A stretch of 64,000 bases of DNA from Tamarix chinensis (Eukaryota; Streptophyta; Magnoliopsida; Caryophyllales; Tamaricaceae). Location of the stretch: NCBI GenBank assembly GCA_030549775.1, contig CM060175.1, positions 107,864,422 to 107,928,421 on the forward strand, in the 5' to 3' direction. Position numbers and translations under genes: made by a program. Within the stretch, counting starts at the first letter, position 1. Every line of letters begins with the position of its first letter. Shown one piece after another: positions 47,990-60,372 of the stretch. Below the pieces are notes generated by a model that saw only the letters and a program-made list of their open reading frames with translations, did no database searches and had not been told where the DNA came from.

Positions 47990-48297
47990 ATGATGCCAAT
48001 AGATCCAAATTCTTCCTCTCCTATTTCAAACCGAACAAGGAGGAGATTGGAATATGCTTGTCATATTTCATTATCTTCTGAAGGAAGTTTCATAGATTTG
48101 GAAGAAGACCACGTAGAAAATTTGTTTAATTCACCTTGTCACATCGATCCACCTATGGCAGATCGAACCCTCAAGGAGCTAGTCGCTCCTGTCTTCAATC
48201 TTAATCTTTTATGCATTAATTATCCTTCCGGAAATGGTACTTGTGAGACCAAACCTAGTTTGATACGCACTTTACCTATTTTTATAGGATTCAAACC
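47990..48297 (+). pseudogene. Athila/Tat gag N-terminal fragment
   Basis: After the primer site a plus-strand frame carries an Athila-type gag leader: RTRRRLEYACHI, DRTLKELVAPVFNLN, LCINYPSGNG and LIRTLPIFIG, matching the RTLRELxAP...LCIxYP...LLPxF pattern. It breaks off at about 48297, where minus-strand copia gag starts, so the element keeps only its LTR, leader and the first ~100 gag codons. The frame opens at 47927, but similarity begins around 48020. Confidence 0.75.
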
Positions 48298-48513
48298 AAC
48301 ACTAGTAAGAAACAATTCTAGTCCCTTACTGTAATTATAAGCTTAGAGGTCAAGTGTGATGTGAACATACATTTTGATGCTGGAAACATTAATAACGTGA
48401 ATGGATATGGAGGAAGGATAAGTGGTGAAGGAGGAATTAGGGGTAGTAACCATGGATAGGGAGGAAAGTGGCGGCTAAAAGGGAGAAGGGTTAGGGGTTG
48501 GGATCTGGTACCA
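48298..48513 (-). pseudogene. Copia gag N-terminus of the third copia copy
   Basis: The minus strand reads HVINVSSIKMYVHITLDL followed by a stop, the same gag start as the copies at 32256-32496 and 35540-35773. A primer-binding-site-like TGGTACCAGATCCC directly abuts the LTR at 48514. It is truncated by the Athila piece. Confidence 0.7.
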
Positions 48514-48669
48514 TGAAAGAGAGATATGTTGTCGAAAATCATTCTTATTCTATTTATTGTAGTATATATAAGTAAAATACCATTAGGTAATATAAATAAT
48601 ATAGGAGAATTATTTAGGGCGAATATATGGGCTGAGGTTAGACTAAATTTTGTTACAAATATTCTAGCA
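48514..48669 (-). repeat. 5' LTR of the third copia copy
   Basis: On the plus strand it starts TGAAAGAGAGATATG and ends near ATTCTAGCA. The minus strand starts TGCTAGAATATTTGTAAC and includes TTATATATACT as a TATA region. About 156 bp; the far edge is by similarity to typical copia LTR starts. No partner was found. Confidence 0.55.
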
Positions 48670-48870
48670 CAAAGATCACAATCAATAGTAAAATGTTCAT
48701 CAACTATGTGACAAGTGTACTTTATACCCTATGTTTATGGTTTTAATCCTCATATTTTATATAAATTTTCCTTTTAAAATGCCAATTTAACATCTCTCTA
48801 ATCATAAGTAATCATTTGGAATCAATCATGAAGAAAATTAGCAAAAACAAGGTATTTTAAAGAGTTTTAC
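48670..48870. other. Unassigned AT-rich spacer
   Basis: Nothing recognisable between the copia LTR and the gypsy LTR starting at 48871. Confidence 0.4.
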
Positions 48871-49714
48871 TGTAATATCCCAAAAATTTTCAAAGAAAGA
48901 AATAATAATAAATAAAATATATGTATATAATAATAATAATAATATGATATTTAAAATTTATTATCTAGATTAATTTTGAGTAATTATATTAATTATCTAA
49001 CTTAAAATAAATTATAAACAAATTATAATAAATTTTAATTATTTATATAATTACTAAAAAAATTATCCAAAAACCTAACCTTAAAATTCCTCAACTTCTT
49101 TTTTCCTTTCCTTTTTTTTTTACTTTCTCCTTTTTCTTTTCTCTTTTCTCCTTTTTCCTTTTTTTTTCCTTCTTCTTTCTTTTTCCTCTTCCTTCCCACC
49201 TGGGCCCACACAACAGCCGACCCATGCTCCTCTCTCTTCCTTTTTTCCCTTTTTCTCCTGGCCAACTAAATCCCCTCCTCCCTCTTCCTTTTCTTTCCCT
49301 CGAGTGACGGCCCAAGGCCCCTTTCTCTTTTTCTTATTTTCCTTTTTTCTCCCTCCCTTATTTCCTCCTTTTACTTCTTCTCCCCATGTCCTACCTCCTA
49401 CCTGCACCTCACCCAACCTCCCCTCTTCCATTGTCGCCCCTACATACCTACGACCCATCCAACCTCCCCCTCCCTCTTTCCCTTCTCGGCCATGCAGCAC
49501 ATGCACATTAGCATGTCCCTGCATGGTCCCCCATGCTACACGATCCCTTACGCAATTCCCCTATAAAATCCTTTACACCTACAACCAGGTAAAATATGGT
49601 AAATATATATAAAATCATTTTGTACAGCTACGCAGGAATCCCTTGGAGAACCATATAGGCACTTGGTCCATCTGTTAGGATGAACCAAACACTTCTATCT
49701 GGCTAGAAACAAAG

Positions 49715-52700
49715 TAAGACTAGAGGTTTACCGAGATACAATGGGCTCATCAAAAAAGAGTACACTATAAACATATTTCTGGACTACTGCAATAACCCCC
49801 TTAGGATCAAAAGATTTAGTGTCAAACACAATTTCGTTTCATTTTCTCTAGATAGTGTAAACCAAAGTTGCCATTGCAAGTGCTCGGGCCTTCCATATTT
49901 TGTGGTGTCTGTGTTGATTTCTTCGGATGGTTCTCATTGCACTTTGAAGAGTAGTGGAACCTCTTGAGATACCTAGCCATGTCCTGATTGGTTGCCAAGC
50001 TAACTGGATGATCGGGCATTCAAAAAAGAGGTGGTCATGAGAATCCTAATTCTCTCGACAAAAGACACATTCCTTTGGTCACTCTATGAATAAAACCCTA
50101 TCCTTTGTATAGAGACGACGCATAAGGGTAAGCCAAAGCAAAAATAAGTATCTTCTGGTTTTATTGAGATGCCAAACTACACGATAATACCTCCAAATAT
50201 GACCCTTGTCTCTGAAGAAGTTATAAGCTGCTTGAGTACAGAAGCCTTTTGGCCCCGCCCAGGAATTCTAGCATTCATTTGCCCGTCTTAAAGATCCCGT
50301 ACTTTGCACCAGTGTAGTAAAAATGTTGCTAATCTTCTTTATGAAGTGGGAAGTATCTTGTTTCGGAACAAAATTACCGAACTCCTGGTGATGCAGATAA
50401 TGAGTATGTATCCATTTTGTCCAGAGCGTTTCTTTTTCGCCCTGCAAGAACCATATATATTTGCAAAGAAAAGCAGCATTCCATGCCTGGAAATTTTTAA
50501 TACCAAGACCACCTTCTTTTTTTAATTGACAAAGAGTCTGCCATGCAACCGGTGGAGGTTTGCCCTACCATAGAAAACATTGGCATAAAGCAATAATTCG
50601 GTTAATAACAACTTTGGGAACAACAAAGATCGAGAACCAAAAGCCAAGAATGCCCTACACCATGGTATTAAGAATTTCAAGCCGCCCTGCAAAGGATAGA
50701 GAATTAACCTTCCACATCTTCAGATGATCACACAAATCATTGATTAAAACTTCATAGTCAATGACCCTCAACTTACTCGGGCTAAGAGGCACTCCCAGGT
50801 ACCTGAAGGGAAAAGTCCCCACAGGCATATGTGTGAGATTAATAATTTGTTGCTGTGTACTAGCATTGATGCCTGCAAAGAAAATTTGTGATTTTCTTGG
50901 GTTCACTGTTAACCCTGAACACTTACTAAACATGTCCAGCCCCTGTAGCAGAATATTAATAGAAGGAGTGTCGCCTCGGCAGAATAAAATAAGATCATCG
51001 GCAAAGGCTAAGTGGACAAGACCCAAGTCTTTGAATCTCGAGGGGAAGGAGAACTCTTTCCGCAGAGAGAGCTTCTTAGTGAGCCTGATGTAATACTCCA
51101 TGCATAAAACAAACAAATATGGGGATATCGGGTCACCTTGCCTTAACCCTCTAGCTCCCTTAAAGAAACCAAACATATTACCATTGAGTTTCGGTGAGAA
51201 ACTGATGGAGGTGACACATTCCATCACAAGAGAGACAAAAGAGCTAGGGAAATTAAGGGTATGCAGGAGCTTGCTAATAAAATCCCAAGACAAGCAACCA
51301 TATGCCTTGCGGAGATCCACCTTTATCATACATTTGGGGGAGGTCCTCTTTCGAGAGTATTCCTTCAACAATTCTTGAACGAGTAAGATATTTTCAGTCA
51401 TGAGACTGCCTTTGACAAACGCCCCTTGTTCGGGAGCAATAATAGTGTCCAGAATCTCTCCAATATGACTTACTAAGATTTTGGAAATCACCTTGTAAAT
51501 TGTTGAGCAGCAAGCGATTGGACGAAAATCAGAGACTGAAGCAGCATGCTTGGACTTGGGAATAAGAACAAGGGTAGCATGATTAATCCTTCTCATGAGT
51601 TTTTTGTTTCTGAAAAATTCTTGAATAGCATCATAGAAGTCATCACCTGTTATTTCCCAAGTTGATTTAAAGAACTGTGCAGAGTATCCATCTGGCCCCG
51701 ACGCTTTATTATCTCCTAGGGAAAACAAGTTTGATCAAATTTCCTCCTTAGAAACCAGGCGGAGTAGAGACTTGTGGTGTGCTTCAGAAAGAACGACCCC
51801 TGTTCTTATAATATCCTCATCCAAGTCCTGGTGGGGAGACTGAGACCCAAGCAGGTCTTGATAGTATGCCAGAAATTCATCTTCCATCTCTTGATCCGAT
51901 CGAGTGATCGAGCCATCTGTTCTGGTTAGACAAACAATTCTGGATTTCGTTTGTTTCGCCTGTAGTATATCATAAAAGAACTTTGTATTCTGGTCCATTT
52001 GTAACATGAATTTATTTTTGTTGATTTGGGAAACAAAGCTGGCAGCCACATACCTTAAGAAGGAGGCTTGTTTTCTGAGCACAGTTATAGACTGCCGGGA
52101 CAGGTCTGTTTGTTGCGATAAATAGATCTCTTGGGCTTCTTTGAGCTGTGCTTCGGCAGCATTAGCTCTAGCCAAGATGTGGGAAAATTCCTGTTGATTC
52201 AGACTTTTGAGCACTCCTTTTAAAGAAGAAAGTTTGCTGCAGAGGATAAATTGGCTCGTTCCACAGAAAGAGAATCTCCAAGCTTTAAGCGCCACTTTTG
52301 AAAATTTTGGATGAGTACACCACATATTGTAGAATTGGAATGATTTTTTTCGAGGCCTTGGTTTCCCAATAGAGATAATGCTAGGCGTGTGATCTGACCA
52401 GCACCTAGGAGCAAGGAAGTTTGCAAAGACTTTGAGGTTCTTTGCAAACCCAGCAGCATTCAAGAAGACTCGATCCAGCTTGCATTTTACATTATGCCCC
52501 TCAAAAGTGTAGAAACAACCAGGCCTACTAAAATCCGATAGCTTTGACACCAGGCAACATGCTTTGAAATCGGCTATTTCATAGTCTTTGACTAGCCTTC
52601 ATCCACTTCTGTCCTTGAAATTAAGAGGACAATTAAAGTCTCCTCCAACGATCCAAGGGCCCCTTATAACATTGGCCAATGACATAAGGGATTCCCACAT

Positions 52701-53060
52701 GGCTTTCCTATCTTTAATAGTATAGAAACAATATAAAATAAAGAGAGCAAAAGATACACTAGTGGTAACATCAACAACTGAACCAGTAAGAGTTTGTGGT
52801 ATTACCTCCAAAAGCTAAAAACGACTTAGGTCTGCATTCCATAAAATCAGTATCCGCCCATTTGGATGGTTATCAAAATTATCATAGTGAGACCATCCCC
52901 TAAAGTAAGTTTCCTTTAGGAGTTGAACTTTTTTATTTTCAAGTTTCGACTCTAGGATACCTACAATTGAACATTAATGGTCCCTGCATATTTTTCTCAG
53001 ACCGTTTTGTTTCAGGGGAGAGCCCGCTCCCCTGACATTCCATATGAGGATATTCATGAA
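49715..53060 (-). pseudogene. LINE ORF2 (endonuclease, reverse transcriptase, zf-RVT)
   Basis: A single frame from MNILIWNVRGAGSP (about 53055) to about 49715, interrupted by several stops. The endonuclease shows WNVRGAG, GGDFN, LDRVFLN and SDHTPSI. Reverse transcriptase (51728-50655) shows DNKASGPDGY, LIPKSKHAA, SDFRPIACCSTIYKVISKIL, EQGAFVKG, KVDLRKAYG, GLRQGDPISPYLFVL and LAFADDLILF. A C-terminal zinc-binding region follows (CVFCREN, then HDHLFFEC). It copies LINE RNA at nicked DNA. Catalytic residues are largely kept; stops near 52598, 52552, 51730 and 50654, and later ones, inactivate it. There is no RNase H domain at the end. Confidence 0.88.
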
Positions 53061-53443
53061 GCTTTTGCCAATTTTGGGACCCTTTGAAGGTGAGGACCTT
53101 TCTTGAGTCTCTTGAAAACTGGTGCTTTGTTCTTCCTCTTCGTTTCTCTTGATACCACTTGTTGCCATCCTTCCACATTCACTTGATTTTCACTATTATC
53201 AGGTTCCTGGTCTCGGCTGGTTGAGTTCCCATCTTTCTGCTCCTTTTTTCTTACCAATGGGGGGTGGAAGGGGGTGGGTTTGGAGTAGGATCCAAAGCTG
53301 AACTCTTCCCTTTGTCTCTTCCAGTTTCTTGCACCTTAAAGGGTGGAGACAGTCTCATCTCTGTCAGGTTGGATCTGCTCGATTTGCACAGTGCTTTCAT
53401 TTATTTTTGTCTTTCCAAGAGTTCAAGTCCTCAAATCTGGAAT

Positions 53444-54821
53444 CTATTCTCTGTTATTCCTGCTACCCACCAGCTCTCGATGTCCCCCTTTGCCTTTTGC
53501 CGAGGGTCTGGTTGGTTGTGACATATTTGATGGGGCTGAATATCGCACTTCAGAGACATGATTAACTATGTTATCCTTCTTCTGATTCGGGTGGAGCTTA
53601 CAAGCAGCAGCTGTATGGCCTAAACAACCACAGCTTTCACAAACCAGGGGAAGATCTTCATATTCAATGATTTGGACGTATTCTGCATCCTCACTTCTTA
53701 CTGTTATCACCGAAGGGAGTTGGCCCTTTACATCAATTTCCACCAAGACCCTGCCATATTCAATCTTTGATTTTTGAAGAGTAAAATCATCAATGAGAAT
53801 TGGCTTGCCTATAAATGAAGCAATCTCACTTATGACACCACAATTCCACATTTCCATAGGAAGATTAACCAATTGGTCCCAGACTGGGATTTTGGTTATT
53901 TCTTTTTTACCAAATGAAAAAAGCTTGGGGATCTCCTTTAGCACAAAAGCTTTGCCTCTAATGATATAAGGTCCCCCTGCCAAGGCTCAATTTCTTTCAA
54001 ATTCATCATTAAATCTCAGAATTACCCATCCTGAACTATGCATGATATACTTGAATTGCTGTCGAATTACATGTCTAGCAATTCCCATATGATATTTATC
54101 AGGTTTCAAACCCACAAAACAACCAAGCAGGCAGGCACCCCACAATTCATGCATAGGATGAATATTCTTCTTGGACACACAGACCACATCTCCCTTAGGG
54201 GGAATGTATTCGCATTTTTCTTCTTCTGAAATGTCAGGAAATAATTTAGCAAACGATTTTGGTTTTGGAGGTTGTACATGTTGTTCTTCCAATTGGAGTC
54301 AATCATCTCCCGCAGCAGAATATTGGGGCATCGAGTTGTTGTCAGGAGGAATTTGGTCATTTGCTGGTTCCAGATCCTCTTCAGAGTCCGAGATAAGCTC
54401 AGGCATGGAAGAAATTGGGTCACGAACAGCTTCGCAGGTCGAGGGCCCAATCAATTGCTGCAGTTGGATCTTCCTTGATTTTGCCCCCCACTGAGGTTTG
54501 GAAATAGGGTAGTTCGAAGGAATTGAGCCGGTTTGTTCAGTAATTGAGGGGCAATTCCCTTCCAAAAGAGTCGCCTGGATCTGTTCTTGTGAAGATTTGG
54601 GCACCGCACACTGTTCATCCTCTTCTCGATTAGCTAAGGCAAAGTTGCTAGATTTAAAATCCACGTCCGAGGAGCACGCCGAAGAAGACAAGCTAGAGCT
54701 AGAAGATTTAGAAGCATCCGGAGACAATTCACAGGGAGGTACTCCTTTGACCGGACTAGGCAGAGCGCATATAGGAGATTTCTCCTATATTCGATGTCGA
54801 GGGAGTTTTTTTCTGTTCCCC
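53444..54821 (-). pseudogene. LINE ORF1 (DUF4283 and CCHC zinc knuckle)
   Basis: One reading frame with stops near 54296 and 53985. It has a Ser/Glu-rich N-terminus (54727-54300), then a DUF4283-like region (ARHVIRQQFKYIMHSSGW, then WDQLVNLPMEMWN, IGKPILIDDFT, YGRVLVEIDV) and a CCHC knuckle (CESCGCLGHTAAAC) at about 53635-53600. The protein would coat LINE RNA. The likely start MGNRKNSLDIE at about 54821 is one base out of frame with the rest, suggesting a slip in an A-run. Not translatable as is. Confidence 0.8.
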
Positions 54822-55897
54822 ATTATACCATACCGGCTCACACAGTATCAACAGGAAGAAGCAGCGAGCTAGGAGAGAGAGAAGGGCTCGAAGGAGAGGG
54901 GGAGCTCACAGGCTGTGCTCGATGGAGCTAGCAGTCAACAGTCATGCGCTGACTCCATAGGAGGAAGCTCAAGCGCAGGGAGAGAGACAAACCGAGCACG
55001 CTATCTCTACCCGACGTCTTATTCCTTTTACACCTACACCACCTACATTATCCCCGCCTCGCCACCGACATGTCGCCCTACGATCAGCCACCTTGTCACC
55101 TTCCCCTTTTGTCCTCATCCCCCACTACAACCTATTAATACCCCCCAAACGATGCCCATCCTATCTTTTCTCCCTCGTCTAGCCTACACCTGCACCCCCT
55201 ATTCCAGCCTATAGCAACCACCCCCATCGCAGCTAGGTCATGCCGCCCCTAGACTCCTCCCCTTTTCCTTCCCTGCATCCCTTGCATTTGTTGAGCCCCC
55301 TATTCCCTCTCCTTCTCCCCTTCCTTTTCTTCCCCAACCTTATAAAGTGTAGGTCGCGCCTCGCCTGCACCACCACCACTACCGACCCAATCCTTATCTC
55401 CATGCCACTGCTGCACCTCTGCCACTCTACACAGGTGCCCAACATGTGTAGCCAATCCAAACCACCTCCTTCTCCTCTCTATTTCCACACCATTCTCCTC
55501 CCTCCTTTCAGTTGCACCACCACCGATCGCCAGCCCGTCCATCACAACTTGCCTCCTAACTAGCCTACCTATGGCCAACACCACCCTCAACCCCCTAAGC
55601 AACTAACCCCCACCAAATTTTCATAACAAAAGAAATCTCCACCCTTGCGCCACCGCCACGGCACCACTCCACTTCTCTTACCTATTCTGGGCAACACCAC
55701 TTCCCATCCTCCTTTTTGAGTTCCATTTGATTAAATTTATTATTATTATTATTATTCAAAGAAAAAATAAAAGGAAGAAAACATTAAAGATAGCCTAAGT
55801 TCAAATATTTCCATGTTTAGGTATTATTCTGGTGACAATAGGAGAGGACGCATAGGTTATTCTTACTTAAAAACAAGAGCTGTTTCGGTAAAGATAC

Positions 55898-56384
55898 TAT
55901 AACACTCCAAATTTTTGTTAACTTTACTTTTGGGTGTTTAGCCTTTTTATTTAAAACAAACCCTTACACTTTGGCGTAATTATTTTACTAATAACCGTTT
56001 ATTCATAACCTAAATAAATTTCTAAAAATTTATCCCCGATTATTTTATCTTTTTCCTTCCTATTAAACCTATAATAGATTAGATTATTTTACCCAATATA
56101 TTTTTACCCAATATCCTAATCTATTCAAACTAAACCTAAAACAAAAATAAAATAACCCTATTTCTATCCTACCTTTTTACCTGCCTAAACCTCACCCTCT
56201 GCACACTGTATTTTCTTACACCCTCTGCACACTGTATTTTCTTACATTTGCATGTCGTGGTAAATTTCTTCTGCCCCGACTAATTTCCTATCTTCCTCCA
56301 CTTCTCACGCAATACATCACCTCACCCTTCTCTACATACATATATACATACACACACAACTACAGCCTCCCCTGCCCCTGTACA
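55898..56384 (+). repeat. Gypsy LTR 5' end (related to the LTR at 16105)
   Basis: Opens TATAACACTCCAAATTTTTG (TG mutated to TA) and follows the LTR at 16105 for about 400 bases ('tttttatttaaaac', 'ctaaacctaaaac', then C-rich sequence). It includes a 22-base direct duplication 'accctctgcacactgtattttc' (about 56201 and 56220). It is cut at 56385 by the next LTR start. Confidence 0.6.
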
Positions 56385-56475
56385 TGTAATACCCCAAAAT
56401 TTATTTTTTGGGGAATAAAGAGTAAAATAATGAATTATTGAATAAAATTTAAATACATGTACCATTTTTAATAAC

Positions 56476-56532
<57 letters not shown>

Positions 56533-57084
56533 CTAATAAAAATTACACAAGGACATCCTAACCTAAAATAAATCATAATAATTTTTAATTTAATAAAAAT
56601 TACTTTAATTATTATTATTATTTAGTATTACCCATAAAATCCCCCAAAACCCAAAACACCCTACCACCCCTTTTTTATTTCCTCTTTTTCTTTCCTTTTT
56701 CTCTTTTCTTTCTTCCGACCGACTAGGTCCTACGACAGCCTGCTTCACCTCCTCCCCTCCTCCCCTCCTTTTTTTCTCTTCTTTTATTCCCCCTAATTGA
56801 CGCAAACCTCTTTTTTTTTTCTCCCCTAGGCAATGGCCCAACACGCCTATGCCCTCCACTGTTCTTCCTCTTCTCTCCCTCTCTTTTCCCCTATTTTCCT
56901 TTCTTACCCTCACCCTTAACCTCTCGCCTGCACCCAATTACCATGTTTGCAGCTTCTCCCTCCCTTCTCCCCTCTTCCTTTCCTCTTTCGACCATGCAGA
57001 GCGTGTAGATGGCACGTCCCCTACACGATCCCCCTCCCCTACACGTCCCTCTCCCTCACGTGCCCCTTACTCCCATACAATTCC
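56385..57084 (+). repeat. Gypsy LTR 5' end with (AAT)n tract
   Basis: Opens TGTAATACCCCAAAATTTAT, the same type as 48871, with an (AAT)n microsatellite (about 56478-56531) and a pyrimidine-rich block (56640-57080). It is cut at 57085 by the next LTR. Compositional frames on both strands (for example 56322-56576 and 56605-56937) are not genes. Confidence 0.6.
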
Positions 57085-58539
57085 TGAAATACTTTAAAAC
57101 CCTAAATTAGAAAATTATGTTAAAATAGGAATTTATTAGGAAAATTAATTAAATAAAATATTTTCTTTAAAATATGGGGAATATTTAAGGCAAAATAAAT
57201 AGAAAAATAATAAAGAATTCAATTAGGAAAAATTAGGGAATTTTGCTAATTAAAATAAAATTTAGGAAAAATTACCCAAAATATCCTAAATTAATATAAA
57301 AAGGAAATTGAATTATTATTTTACTAATTTTCATTATTTTGAGATATTTAAAAATACCAGAAAATTCTAAATACCCCCAACCAACCGATTTTTCCTTTTC
57401 TCTTTTTCCTTTTTCCTTTTCCTTTTCTCTTTTCCTCCTTCCTTCTTTTTTTTTTTCTTCCTTTCTTCCTAGTTTAGACCTACGCCCCTCGAGGCCCAAC
57501 CCTTTTCCCTCTCTTCTCTTCCCCTCACGGCCCAGCCTGCCTATCTTTTTTTCTTCTCTACCTCACCGATCGGTTCCCTTCTTTTTTGCCCAGACCGGCT
57601 AGCCGACCCCTTCTTCTTCGTCCTCCCCTCCCATGCGTTGCAAGGGACCTACAACTCTGCCTCACCAAATAGCCAGCCATTGTACCGCCATCGTGCCACC
57701 TCCCTTCTCTTCCCCTTCCCTTTCCTTACCAATTCCATCCCCGACCTACCTATACCTACCCTCACACATGCCTCTCTCCCTTTCCCTTTTCTCCTCCCCG
57801 ACCTAACCAAACCTGTAGAATCATAGGCTTGTATTAGCCTGCCACTGCCGACCAGCGAGCTCTGCCAAACCTATCCCTTTATCCTCTTTCCCTTTATCTT
57901 ATCCTCCCTCCAATGGCCTTTAAATACCCTAACTTTTCCTCGTTTATCCCTCTTTTTCCCTACCTAGAAAATCAGCTCTCCTAACGCCACCGCCTCTTCA
58001 AACACCGTCCCCACTACTTTTGCCTAACAACGCCACCAGAAACACCTCCCAAACTCTTCCCTGTATTACCCTCCAGCAAACCATACATTCACCACCCCTA
58101 GTTCCCCCTACACAAGCCGCATCAACCGTACAAATTTGGATACTCAATCTACCACTTTATACCCATCATCGTCCCTCTCGCCGTCGTGCGTTACCATCTC
58201 TACAACAACCGCCTCTCCTACCACTCAAACCACTCAGTAAAGTTTTCCCTACCTCCCCTACCTTCCTTTATCCATGCCTATCTCTCCTTCACCTTCCTCC
58301 TTCTCCACCACCTTCGGCCACCACAATAACCACCACCATTCCAACCCTCTCAATCCAAAGAATCCACCACCACAACCACCATCTCACTCTCCCTCTTCTA
58401 TCCTAAAAAGCTACCTCTCCAACCCCCACTTCCTCCACCACCGCCGCCATCGCTGCCATGGTGTGCTTCCACCACCTAGCTATCACCACCACTAGCTCGT
58501 GCCCTAATCTCCCTAACCTTTAAATATAATTAATGTAAT

Positions 58540-58843
58540 TGTTATTTACTTTTATTAGTGTTATCATCATCATCATCATTAATATTATCATTATCATTAT
58601 CATTATCATGGTCATTCTTACTACTACTACTACTACTGTTATTGTTGTTATTATTAACATCGGCACTATTAATGCTAATATTATTATTATTATTATTATT
58701 ATCATCATCATAATAATAATCATCATCATTATTATTATTATTACCTTTATCACTATTATTACTATTACTACTACTACTATCATCATCATCATCATCATCA
58801 TTATTATTATTATTAGGATTATTGTTATTATCACTATTATCAC

Positions 58844-58888
<45 letters not shown>

Positions 58889-58900
58889 AGTTATTATCTT
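58540..58900. repeat. Trinucleotide-rich zone (ATC/ATT/ACT)n
   Basis: Runs of (ATC)n, (ATT)n and (ACT)n give open poly-Ile, poly-Met and poly-Thr frames on both strands, which are artefacts. Positionally equivalent to 25230-25700 and 30170-30700. Confidence 0.85.
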
Positions 58901-60372
58901 TAGTATTGTAAATATTGTTAATAATACCTTAACATGGACCAATATAACTACCAAGACCTATTTTGACTAGTAGAAGTATGATTAACTACTTTAAGAATAA
59001 TACCCTTGTTTTTACTTATAAAGCTACTATTAATATTATTAACCTCAATACTACATTATGATAAGGGTAAAGTAGGAAATAATGATAATATTGGTAAGAG
59101 GGAAGTTAACCTTAATATTTTCCTCTTATAGGTGAACCAAGTCCAAATCCTAAGGAGGCGTATGAGCGTACTCCAAGCCCGGTGTCGTTTTAGATAATGG
59201 TGTAGTTAAGGTCTATTATGTGTATTATATGCTTTGTATGCGATGTGTTATGTTATGTTTGTGTACATTATGTGATTATGACCACTTACTTGTAGCATAG
59301 CGCAGAGTTAAGGTATGGTTGTGTATCCTCCTTATGGCATGTGTAAAATGATATGTATATTGTGCTTGTGGTGTTATATGATGTGACCCTCTAAGACATG
59401 CATGCTAGGATGCTCTAATGATATGGTATGGGGTGAAAGCATAAAAAGGAAAAAAAATAAGAAATGAGTTGTCTAAAGGAAAGTGAGAATGGCCTAATAT
59501 GGACAAAATGAGAGAGTGAAGTGAATCCTGCATAGGGAAGTCTAGGGTTTGCATGTGATGGGTGATGTTTGCATGAAGATGATCCTTAAGTGGGAAAAGT
59601 TTATTTGAGGTCTAAGTAAGTGAGGGAAGCATTTTTGGGTGATTGGAGTCCATGGGTGAAAAAATAGTACGTAGGTTAGTATAATGGTGCATAGGAAACT
59701 TAGCTAGGGTTTGGGAGGAAAACCCTAAGTGGAGAAAATTGTGGAAGGAAACATAATGGAGTGGAAGGATGTCACATAGAGGGTGAGTGTGTGTGTCATG
59801 TGTAAGAAGGGTTGGTAGGTGAGTAATGGAGAGATGACATATGAGGGAAAAAAAGGTGCTAGGGTTTGGGGTGGCCAACTAGGGTTTCATGGTCACAGGT
59901 GCAAAATAGGAAGTAAGGTGGTATTCTTGGGGTTGAATCTAAGTGAGGTGATGAGTTAGGGGTAAAGGAGCATGAGTTGTGTGGGATAGAAGAAGGTTGG
60001 GCCATAAAGGCCAAATTAGGATTTCCTGGAGGAAAACCCTAGAGGGAGATAGTGAGTTGACTTAGATGGTATGGGTAAGTGGGCCTCGACCCACACACTT
60101 AGGAGTTGGGTATTCGTGGTAAGTAAGGAGAAGAGGAAAGGATGTCTGGACGTATTAGGAGGCACAGAAGTCCCAAGATATGGGATGGGCCCTTCTTAGG
60201 AGAATAGAAGTAGATGGATTATGTGAGCGGGGAGTCTAAAGAATATGCACGTCTAGGGTGAAAACATATATTGAATAAGAAACATATAGGACACTAATCA
60301 TTTAAAGTGAAAGATTATTGAGCTCGGCCCAAAATGATCAATCGTTATAATAATGGCCAGGTACAGGGATGC

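Larger units (their letters stand above)
49584..55026 (-). mobile_element. L1-type LINE, near full length
   Basis: Two-ORF non-LTR retrotransposon on the minus strand. The 12-mer TTTACACCTACA occurs at both edges (49572-49583 and 55027-55038), consistent with a target duplication, and the LTR sequence on the two sides becomes continuous when the LINE is removed. I see no poly(A) (plus-strand T-run) at the 3' side, where the minus strand ends GTACAAAATGATTTTATATATATTTACC. The tail may therefore be eroded, or the boundary may be off by some tens of bases. Confidence 0.8.
48871..55897 (+). mobile_element. Gypsy LTR (5' portion), split by a LINE
   Basis: Starts TGTAATATCCCAAAAATTTTC, AT-rich for about 220 bases, then a pyrimidine-rich block and CTATAAAATCC (49561-49571). 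It is interrupted by an L1 LINE (about 49584-55026) and resumes with C-rich leader sequence, (TTA)n and AT-rich body to 55897, where another LTR opens. The layout matches LTRs A and B in mirror image, so it is transcribed on the plus strand. Frames in the pyrimidine block are compositional. Confidence 0.65.

Noticed and set aside
50761..51378. Plus-strand frames antisense to LINE ORF2
   Set aside because: Mirror frames of a coding strand with clear RT motifs on the minus strand.
58520..58970. Long open frames on both strands (poly-Ile/Met/Val)
   Set aside because: They translate trinucleotide microsatellites. Being open on both strands with 1-3 residue types is compositional.
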